NCBI GenBank assembly: GCA_963693365.1
Contig: CAVNZM010000018.1
Span: forward strand, 1 to 64,000
Direction of reading: 5' to 3'
DNA: 64,000 bases
Source of the DNA: Amoebidium appalachense
Lineage: Eukaryota > Ichthyosporea
A program made the translations under genes and the position numbers. How positions within the stretch are numbered: position 1 is the stretch's first letter; every line of letters starts with the position of its first letter. Shown here piece by piece: positions 28,442-37,943 of this stretch. The notes beneath the pieces are model-generated. The model worked only from the letters and a program-made list of their open reading frames with translations. It was not told the origin of the DNA and searched no databases.

Positions 28442-28631
28442 CCATACATGGTAGTATTGCCCATTTATAGTGGTGATGGCTAAATATGGCAGTATTTGCC
28501 ATATGTGGATTACGCCGCTGACACTTTTGGTAGTGTTTGCATTTTTGGTAGTATCGAACATATATGGTAGTGTCCATTTATGGCAGTAAGGGCCATAAAT
28601 GGTTGTGTCGCAATGGGTTATCCATAAAGGG
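28442..28631. promoter_or_regulatory. Cluster of CArG-box-like motifs
   Basis: Two exact CC(A/T)6GG sites, CCATTTATGG at 28574-28583 and CCATAAATGG at 28593-28602, lie among four one-mismatch forms: 28442 CCATACATGG, 28461 CCATTTATAG, 28499 CCATATGTGG and 28622 CCATAAAGGG. CArG boxes bind SRF/MADS-box factors. The surroundings are a degenerate ATATGGTAGT-type repeat, so the motifs may simply reflect that repeat. They lie in the 3' flank or 3' UTR of MAX. Confidence 0.35.
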
Positions 28632-29891
28632 ATTATGCTAGAGGGGTGGGGAACATGACGCGACATAGCACTGTGTGCATCTTCATACTATTTGGGCCAC
28701 ACGGGATTTATATACATAGTATGTGTGTGTGGTCTATATTAGGCATATCGCAACGTGAAGTTATTTTAACGCCAATACTTCAACATGTTGACGGCGGAGT
28801 ATATGATAGTTTTGGCCTGTATATGATGCTGTTTCCTTTTTAGGCTTTGCCTGCATATGGTGCGTCTCCTTTTTTGGGAATTTTGTGATGTTCACATGAA
28901 GGGATTCTCCAGACAAATAAATACATGGGCTTTGAGAAGGATCCTTCCAAGCAAATATGGTGTGCTCCGTCAGTAATGTAAATAACTGGTGAATATATAT
29001 GGAGGTTATGCTGCAGCTAGGGTGACCGAGGGGGTGGCAAAGTGTGCACGTACGTGTGTGTCTGGGTGTCAATTTTTTGTGAGTCTGCTTCTGCGTGGGT
29101 GCATTCCTACAGGAATGTGGTGTTGACGGTGGTGAAGGTGGTAGTCGTGGTGGCGGTAGTGTTTGGGGTGGGTGGGTGTGGGGGGGCCGGGTGAGTGGGT
29201 TGGGGGATGGGGGGGGGGGGGGATGGGGAGGTGGCCGTGGGTGGGTTGGGGAGGGAGGGGGGGGGGGGGGACCCACCACCCCTCCGGTTAGCAGGGGGAG
29301 GGGGGGGGGGGAGGGGGGACCAACCACCATTGTGGGAAGGTGGGTCCCCCCCCCCCCCCCAGGGTAAAGGCTGCCATCATATGACTATCACATAACCTGA
29401 TCGTATATAGTACTATGATTTATATTTAGCAGCGGTTTATATACATTCCCAAAACGTAAACATTGAGGCTAACTTAATAGAAGTCACTCTTGATCACCTG
29501 AAACTCAGGCTGTATGTCGTAATTGGCTAGATCACCCCCGGCCCCTCCCCCTCGCCCGAGCCCCCTGTCTCCCCCCTCCCGCCCCCCCCTCTCACACACG
29601 TCTCCAGTCACCTCACCGCGCGCGCACACACAGCACACCCTTTCACACGTATTCAATTAACACGTACCTGCACATGCATGTACCACACATTCACACGAGG
29701 TGCACAAACTTTGACAAGCGATGAGCACCCGACAAGAACTTGCAAATGCACTAACCCACACCACACACGCATACTTTCGTCGCCACACAGGTGCGCACAC
29801 GAACACTGCATGGTTAGCAGGATAGCTTTGCCCACACTACTAAATTAGAAATAGTTGACCGTTGTATGTGTGTACATGTGTGCGCGTGTGT

Positions 29892-29900
29892 ATGAGTGTG

Positions 29901-29950
<50 letters not shown>

Positions 29951-29951
29951 C

Positions 29952-30011
<60 letters not shown>

Positions 30012-30035
30012 GTGGTGTGTGTGTGTGTGTGCGTG
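29892..30035. repeat. (GT)n array with GC breaks
   Basis: About 70 GT units with GTGCGTGCGTGCG breaks near 29945-29957. Intergenic. Confidence 0.95.
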
Positions 30036-30351
30036 CGCATGTGCACATGCATTTACTTGTGTGATTGAGGGTGAGGGGGTGGGGCAGGAGGGGTGGGGGG
30101 GAGGTGAGTGAGGCGAGAGGAGCCGGGGGGAGGCGGGGAGGGGGGGGGGGGGAGGGGGGGGGGCGTTTTGAGGGTGATAAGTCTTAAGAAAATATTAATT
30201 AACCTGAGGGGGGGGGATCCGGAGGAGTGGAAGGAGGTGAGTGAGGCGAGAAGAGGGGGGAGGGGGGGGGGGTCGTTTAACGAAAATATTACGGCGCAAA
30301 TGGTACACGTTTGCCGCGGACAACACAAAGCGACCTTGCAAAGAACACACA

Positions 30352-30420
30352 ATGAGTATGCATCCGGCAGAAGAAGAGCACCAGCACCAACTTAAACGGG
30401 TGGCCGAAACTTTGAACGCA
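30352..30420 (+). other. Candidate short coding exon, unrecognised
   Basis: An ATG opens a frame beginning MSMHPAEEEHQHQLKRVAE and running through Leu-Asn-Ala-Cys, which looks like real helical protein. It ends at a GTGTGT stretch that could serve as a donor. I find no partner exon: the following sequence is GT repeat and a tandem duplication. Weak. Confidence 0.2.
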
Positions 30421-30430
30421 TGTGTGTGTA

Positions 30431-30461
<31 letters not shown>

Positions 30462-30482
30462 ATGGGTGTGTGTGTGTGTGTA

Positions 30483-30513
<31 letters not shown>

Positions 30514-30605
30514 CAGTGTGTGTAGTGAGTGTGTATGAGGGGGCCGGGGGGAGGCAGGGGGGGGATATGCATCAGTGGCCAAAACGGAACATCGATGGAA
30601 TTCCT

Positions 30606-30674
30606 GTACAATTTTGGTGGGTGGAAAAGAGACTCAGGTCATGTTCACGCGCATGGGCGGGGCGGGCGGGGTGT

Positions 30675-30713
<39 letters not shown>

Positions 30714-30900
30714 GAGGACCCACCACCCCATCCACCCAGGTGGGTCTCCCCCCGGAAGGGGGGAGGGGGGACCCACCCACCCCCCGGAGGGGGGGGTACA
30801 ATTTTGGTGGTGGAAAAGAGACTCTGGTCATGATCACGCGCATGGGTGGGGCGGGCGGGGTGTCGGGGGGGGGGGGGAGGGACCCACCACCCCGTTCACC
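30606..30900. repeat. 190-bp tandem duplication with G-rich ends
   Basis: GTACAATTTTGGTGG starts at 30606 and at 30796. The shared block runs through GGAAAAGAGACTC, GGTCATG, CACGCGCATGGG and GTGTCGGGGG, then into GACCCACCACCCC. The last element also appears at 29270 and 29320, so part of it is a dispersed G-rich repeat. Confidence 0.85.
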
Positions 30901-31502
30901 TAGGTGGGTATTTATACTCCCCTCCCTCCCCCCCCCCCCTCCCCCCTTCCCTCCCACTCTATGCACTCCCCCCCCTTCCTCCTCCCCCCCCCCCCCCCCC
31001 CCCCAAAGTCGTGGGGCCAATAGTCGTAGGTAGGCAACCTCGGCGACTCGACTACGACTACACGACTTTGCCATTTCAGTGACTACGACTGACGATTGGC
31101 AGTCAAAGTCGGTGCATCCCTGCCGTTATGTGCCTACATAGGCCTACAGCACACACTCAAGAGTCCTTTAACAATTGTAGGCCTGGCGCGCAAGTTTGTT
31201 TCACTGTTAGTCAAACCGGGTTGCCCAATTTGCCAACAGGGGCGGGGATGGAAGTTAGGGACACATCTGCAGGGTGGCTAGCCAATGAGGGTTCGGGGTT
31301 GAGGCGTGTGTGGTGCGCGCTAGCTGGATAGGTGGGGTTTTGGTTGTAGGGAGGAACATAGAGCAGAGCCTGTTAAGATTTCCATCTTCAATAGACTTGT
31401 GGATGCACTATATAGCAACGCCTTCTGTCTAGATCTAGTACACGGCAGCACTAAAATTACTACTGACGGTTTTTGTAGTACATACAGCAACCCGATTGTT
31501 AA

Positions 31503-31711
<209 letters not shown>

Positions 31712-31740
31712 ACTTCCAGTGCAGGTTTACATAGTAAGTA

Positions 31741-33907
31741 ATGGGTTCCCGACGATTATGTGTTCGTTCCCTGCTCCTCCTTACCAATCTCTCCCTCTCT
31801 CTTGCGGGGGCTACCAACAACTTTTACGCAATAGCGCACATGACAAACACACCAATCGCCGTTGACTACGCTCTAGAGTCAGGAGCAAACGGGATAGAGC
31901 TAGACATACAGATAGACACAGCGACAGGCGAACTAGTCGAGTTTAGGCATGGTGGAATGTGTGACTGTGCGTGTAGCTTCTACACTGAGATGTGTCCCGT
32001 TTTGTCGAAGGATGCAGACGCACAAGGGGTGAAGGTATGTGAGGTCGCCACGCCATGGCTGGTACAGATGAGACACATTGCAACCAAGTCAGACCTGCAG
32101 CTGCTGTATATCGACAGCAAGTTGACAAAGGATCACTCTCTGAACGTCCAAGTGGCGGCAGGGAGGAATCTTGTTAGTGCGGTGGCTGAGAACATACTGG
32201 ACAACAGGACGTTTCAGGGCGACATACTGATCAGTGCTGGCGATGACAGGTAGGCATGTTCTGCCAGTATGCACAGCTATACATACATCTGTGCGCACAT
32301 TTATGCACACATTTGTATCCCCATTCTAAGCTTGCATCTATGCACACATTGTGCACACATCTATCCCCAATTTATGCTTGCATCTATGCACACTCCTATG
32401 CACACGTTGTGCACATATCTTTGCTTAATCTATGCTATGTTGTGTGTCCGCACACTATGCACACACATCGTGCATACATCTATGCTCGACCTATGCGCTC
32501 ATGTGCACACATCTTTGCACACATCTATGGACCAAACCATACATGTGCACAGATCTATGTACACATCTATGCACACACCCTTGCACACGACACGGTCCCC
32601 ATACACCCCCCTAAGACCTGCTTTCACTCCGTCTTTCCGGCCACCGTGAGAGTTACCTTGGTGTATCGTGCACTGTGTGTTTGTGTGTGTGTGTGGAGGG
32701 GAAAGGGGCGGCGGAGGGGGGAGGGGAAGAGCACTGTAGTTGAAGCGTGTGTGGTGGTTCTGCATGCAGTAGTCTCTATATGTCTCTTTTTTTTGCCCAC
32801 CACACTCCTTACCCCCCTGTGGGTGGCCTCTGCCCCCTGTTAACGGGGAATCTCCTGCCCCCTTCGTCTCTCCTGTCCCCCCTTCCTCCTCCCCGCCCTC
32901 CCTCCCCCCCCCCTCCCCTCCCCCCCCCCCTTCGCCCCCTGGTAGGGATGCTCCCCACCCCCTCCCTCCCTTTCCCTATCCCTCCGTCTCCACTCTCTCC
33001 CCCCGCCCCCTCCCCCCCTGGGTTCCACCCCCTCCTTCCCTTTCCTCCTCCTCACTTCTGTCCCCGCACCTGTTCGTATCTCGAGCTCATGAAGCCCCCC
33101 CCCCTCCTCCCCCTCCCCGGTGTGCTTTGTACTCTGCATTGTGTTTGTCCGTTATGAATGTGTGCTTCGTACCGTCTAGAGCATTCTACCCCCTCCCCCC
33201 CCCCCCCCCCCCCTCCCAACCCAATCCACCCAATTCCTTCCCCCCGTCCTCCCCCCCCCCCCCCCCCCCCCAAAACCCCCCCATTAGAAAGAAAGGGAAA
33301 ACGGGAACAAAATCTCTCACCCCCCGGATTCCTGTGTCATATTTCCCGTACCCCTACACATGCACACTCGTGCGTGCTCACTCACACACACACAAACACA
33401 CACACGTTGCCCTATGTGCATATCTGCCTAGCACCTCCCTCTAATGTTGCATCTTCATCTCCCCCCCTCCCCCCCCCCCCCCCCTCTCTCTCTTTTCTCC
33501 CTCCCTCCCTTCCCGCCCCAAACATACATACACACACACAAAATTGGAAAAAAAAATGTGTGGGCTGTGTTCCCTTGACCCGTTTGCATGCCGGATGTTG
33601 CTTTGTTTTTTGACCTTCCTTCTCACCCTTTTGGCCCATCTCCAACCTTTCCCTTAAGTTCGTAATTTCATTTCTTTTATGTGTTTGGATGTGTCCTAGA
33701 GCCTGGGTGGTGTGGTTGGCGTTTGAGGGGCGAGGGTGGGTGGGAGGGAGAGGGGGGGACTTATTCTTGTAACTATTGTTGTATTCTTTTTTTCGTTTTT
33801 TCTATCCTACCCCCCCCTCCCCCCCCCAAACTCTCGCTGCCCCTCTACTTCCCGACAAGATGCTCGGGCACCTGTACACATAACACACTAACATACATGC
33901 ACACGCG

Positions 33908-33984
<77 letters not shown>

Positions 33985-34069
33985 TCACTCACCCCCCCAA
34001 CACATACACACCCACCCACCCACACCCACTCACTCACTCACTCATTCGCTCACACTCCCCTCCCTCCCC

Positions 34070-34100
<31 letters not shown>

Positions 34101-34105
34101 AAAAA

Positions 34106-34183
<78 letters not shown>

Positions 34184-35163
34184 CCACACACGTACCTCCC
34201 CCCCCCCCCCCCCCACCCACCCACCCCCCCACACACAGCTTCCTCTTCTACATCCAATCAGCCATCGAGACCGCCCAAAAACTTCCCCCCCACATATCCC
34301 ACCGTATCTACTTCACTATCGACGCCACACGTGTTTTAGGGCTCAGATCATTCCGAGGAATTGACCAAAACATAAATATCGTAAAAGTTGCACTACAACT
34401 CGCATCGCTAAGCATGAACACGGTTTACAGCAACGGTTTAACGGCGTGCATGACATATTTCGATTATCAACAAGCGATCAGGCAGGGGGTGAGAGCAATG
34501 TCGGAGGGATATGTTACAAATGTGTTTGTGTGGACGGCGGACCGGCAAGAGAAATACCGCGAAGTTTATACGATGGGCGCGAGAGGAATCGTAACAAACG
34601 ATCCCTTAGAGTTGGTAACGTGGGCGCGTAACCACAAAATAAATTTTGCGCGTGCGGGGGATGGGACGTTGAAACGCTCAAAGGAAGAAAATGATCTTGC
34701 GAGTAACAAGAAGGGAGAGGGATGCGAGTGTAAATATATCCAACCGGTAAAGGCAGGATCGGGGGGATGCATTGTCACGAGACTTCCACCGAAGGGGCGT
34801 GCGTGCAAATGCAAATACATTGGTTTTTGGGCGTGCACGGGTAGCCTGGTATATTGTAAAGACCCCCAACACCCGCTGTGTGAAGACCCTGAACCAGGGT
34901 ATGAAATGTGTGTGTTGGGTGGGGGGGATTGCGAGGGGTACCCTACGTGTGATTGTAATTACGTGAGAAAAGGTCTGGATCCATCGGGATGTGTGCTAAG
35001 TATGACACCTAAGAATGGCACTGCTTGTAAGTGCAAGTATAGGGGTGCGTGGACGTGTGGGGGGGTGAGGGTTGCGTGCGATTTGGCCGAAATGCGGTGT
35101 AGGAATCCTGTTATGTCTAAGGAGACATGTGTGCTGGGGGGTGGAGACTGTGGTGGATACTAA
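31741..35163 (+). CDS. Secreted phospholipase D/sphingomyelinase D-like protein with two 10-Cys repeats, 477 aa
   Basis: Members of this GDPD-related family cleave the head group of sphingomyelin or lysophospholipids outside the cell, usually forming cyclic phosphates; spider, tick, bacterial and fungal forms are known. Exons are 31741-32249 and 34239-35163, joined in phase across a repeat-filled 2-kb intron. Residues 1-23 look like a signal peptide. His33 (in IAHM), Glu53 and Asp55, His70 followed by a CDC motif, and Asp125 fit the two catalytic histidines, the Mg ligands and the disulfide loop of the family. Near the barrel end are FVWTADRQ and GIVTNDPLE. Residues 332-404 and 407-477 are two copies of a module with ten cysteines each, ending CVLGGGDC-x-GY. 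The C-terminal ATxxDNPW motif of the spider enzymes is absent. Whether it is toxic is unknown; secretion and fold are inference. Confidence 0.85.
32250..34238. repeat. Repeat-filled intron of the phospholipase D-like gene
   Basis: It holds a degenerate CACACATCTATGCA minisatellite (about 32265-32600), poly-C blocks near 32905, 33190, 33250, 33465, 34065-34090 and 34199-34214, and (CA)n at 33911-33980 and 34107-34182. Pyrimidine runs are in the sense strand. The acceptor at 34238 is formed by the end of a CA repeat. Confidence 0.85.
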
Positions 35164-35227
35164 TTAGCTATAAATGGTCTAATTAGCTATAAATGGTCTA
35201 ATCAGCTATAAATGGTCTAATTAGCCA
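35160..35227. repeat. 19-bp tandem repeat starting at the stop codon
   Basis: Unit TAATTAGCTATAAATGGTC, about 3.5 copies; the first TAA is the stop codon of the phospholipase D-like gene. Copies differ at single positions. Confidence 0.95.
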
Positions 35228-35358
35228 AGAAGTGGGGGGGGGGGGGGGGGGGGGGGGTGGCGTTCTTGTTTCTCCATCTAGTCTCTCACCCTCTCTGTGT
35301 GTGTCTGGCTCTCGCTCTTCACCCCCCCTGCCCCCTCCCCCCTCCGCCCCCCCCCCCC

Positions 35359-35394
<36 letters not shown>

Positions 35395-36085
35395 GGATTT
35401 CCTCTTTCGCTAGGTTGCCGATGCAGACTTTGTAAAGGATTGCTATATGATATATTGCTACTGGGTTAGTGAGTACATCCGGTTATTGATTGTGTGTTAT
35501 ATAAAGCCACCTACCTATTCGTATATTGCCATTGATGAGTATAGCCATTTATTCAAATTGGTTTGGCAGGATTCCTAACCTTTTTAAAATTATTAGATTA
35601 GATAAGATCTGCCCTAGGCCTGTGGGCAGCTAGGATCACGTTGGCCTTCGAGCCAATCATGATGCTTAACTTAAAATTAAAATGATGTTTATGATCGAAA
35701 CTTATATTTGGCTGCGCCTTTTGGATTTGTGGTGTCCATGTGAACGGCACCCCAAATCGCCCCCTCCCCCTCCCTCCCACCCAAGGCTTCCGCATATACA
35801 TCCCCGTTGCAGAAACATAGTGACATTATTAGCACACGTTCACACAGCATCACACCCCCTTTGTTTCCCCTATGCATGCCAGGCAATAAATGCAGAGTTT
35901 TATCTTTATTTGCTGTAGATCTAATATCGTAGTACATTATATTATTGTATTCTTCCCATTTTCTTGGTGGGTATGGATTTGGTGTGTGTATGTGTGTTTT
36001 TTTGGGTGGGTGGGTGGGGGGGGGGGGGGCAGGGCAGCAGGCGCATATGAAGACATGTCGAGCCTGACAGGACAGACCGTGGCCG

Positions 36086-36119
<34 letters not shown>

Positions 36120-36137
36120 CCTATTCTTTCTTAATTT

Positions 36138-36168
<31 letters not shown>

Positions 36169-36186
36169 GGAAACTCTCTCCGGAGG

Positions 36187-36499
36187 ATGGTGCGTGCATG
36201 GTTGTGGGTTGCGGGTACCGGTCACGGTGCGACGGATATCTTTAGGCCTCATAACGGTAAGCCACCTATGGTCCTTTTTTTTTTTTTTTTTTTGGCCTTT
36301 TTTTTGGGAGAGGACGGGGGGGGGGGGAGGGGGGGAGGGGGGGGGGGGGGGGGGGGGGGGATGAAAATATTTGCAGACACCTACAGGTGCGCTTTGGGAG
36401 CCTAGTGATAGATACTGCTGGTCCGGCCATATAATAGTGCCGAGCAGACACACATCGGTATTTTTAAAATGCACACACACACACACACACACACATACA

Positions 36500-36551
<52 letters not shown>

Positions 36552-36582
36552 TACACACACACGCACACACACAGTACACATA

Positions 36583-36624
<42 letters not shown>

Positions 36625-36652
36625 TTCACACTCACGCACGCATGCATGCATG

Positions 36653-36701
<49 letters not shown>

Positions 36702-36786
36702 ATTCACACACACACACACACACATACACACACACACACACACAAACACACTTACACACACACGCACACACGCAGTACACATACAA

Positions 36787-36842
<56 letters not shown>

Positions 36843-36862
36843 TCACAATCACGCACGCGGCA

Positions 36863-36910
<48 letters not shown>

Positions 36911-37341
36911 CGCATGCATGCACACACGCACGCACGTACGCACACACACGCACGCACGTACGCACGCACGCACACACACATGCACACAGCTTTGCGCGCG
37001 CACATACACACACACTCACGTGTACATACAAACAGGCGAACGTTGTTTCAACACACACACTCTTTCTCCCTACCTCTCCATATACTGTAACCGTTTCGTG
37101 TTATGTATGCATAACCAAAAGCGTCGATGAGAGCAGGTACGGTGTGTTTGTGGGTGGAGGCCCAGCAATTGACTAAGCGAGAATTTAGAAGCACAAAACA
37201 GGACACTATGATTATAGCGCACAAGGGTACGGAAGAACATTTGATCAAAAAGGGAATGATAAGTGAAGGTATATTGGAGGGAAAGGGAATGCCTCGGGGG
37301 ATCGATCTTTTTTTTTTAATCGTTTACACTGATAGGAAAAG
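36187..37341 (+). CDS. Candidate two-exon gene fragment, unrecognised, before the LINE
   Basis: Exon 36187-36256 (from [22 protein letters not shown]; donor G^GTAAGC) can join in phase to 37137-37341 (acceptor AGCAG; contains [15 protein letters not shown]; donor AG^GTAAGTG). The second part has the feel of a class 3 lipase-like strand (hydrophobic stretch then GT), but I do not assign a family. A third exon would have to lie beyond 37341, where the minisatellite and the LINE insertion begin; any further exons would be beyond 56.2 kb, so the gene may be interrupted. Low confidence. Confidence 0.3.
36471..36975. repeat. Complex (CA)n array with a duplicated block of about 203 bp
   Basis: A CA array with a distinctive string (ACAAACACACTTACACAC through AGTACACATACAAACA) at about 36540-36592 and again at about 36743-36790. 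A larger segment of the microsatellite has been tandemly copied. Later parts carry CGCACGTACG steps. Confidence 0.9.
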
Positions 37342-37535
37342 GTAAGTGTGCTTGTTATCATGGTGCTTAGATATGACACTGAGGGATATACCGAGCAAAA
37401 AACACACGCACCATTGGAGCTTAAATTCGACTGGGTTCTAATAGTATTGCAACTCTACTCGCATTCTGGACATGCCTGAGATTCAAATAATCCCCCTTGC
37501 TTGTGTGGACATACGCAGCTCAGAGATCGACTCTT

Positions 37536-37620
37536 ATATCCAAAACTAAATATCTCCCTCATGGACACCTCACTCACACTGATATTTAGATTATCTATCT
37601 CCCTCGTGCGGATACCTCAC
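37536..37620. repeat. Minisatellite of about 43 bp, left part (split by the LINE)
   Basis: About two units containing ATATTTAGATTATCTCCCTC and ACCTCACTCAC. The same repeat resumes at 56175 on the other side of the insertion. Confidence 0.85.
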
Positions 37621-37636
37621 TCTGAGTCTTAATAAT
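37621..37636. repeat. Target-site duplication, left copy
   Basis: TCTGAGTCTTAATAAT, identical to 56159-56174. To its right lies a T/A-rich tract, the reverse complement of the LINE A-tail. Confidence 0.9.
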
Positions 37637-37943
37637 TTTTTTATTTTTTTATTTTATCACGTTTTGTTCCCGGAGGCCTTTTCAGGCCCTCTAGGGAAAC
37701 TACCGTCTACCACACAGCACCGACAGTACACTAGTTAAGGTGCTATCTATGAGTTCAGCTAAGCTAAACCATCCTTCACAACCTAACTATAAGTACACAC
37801 TTTGCCCAGGGCTACTACCCCAGCCACGCCGGCAGGAGGCTCCAGTCCTCCCCTCCATTCAAAAACCTAGCAATAAACGTTAACCGAGGGCTCTCATTGG
37901 TCGATCTACAGTATTGGGAAGTCCTAGGTGTTGTGTATAATAT

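Larger units (their letters stand above)
35164..37620. other. Downstream flank of the phospholipase D-like gene up to the LINE insertion
   Basis: It contains a C18/T24-type run at 35347-35394, poly-T at 36088-36117 and 36277-36293, a poly-G block at 36316-36360 and a complex CA array at 36471-36975. AATAAA at 35885-35890 could end the upstream transcript, though it is 720 bp from the stop. Two candidate exons of another gene are listed separately. Confidence 0.5.
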
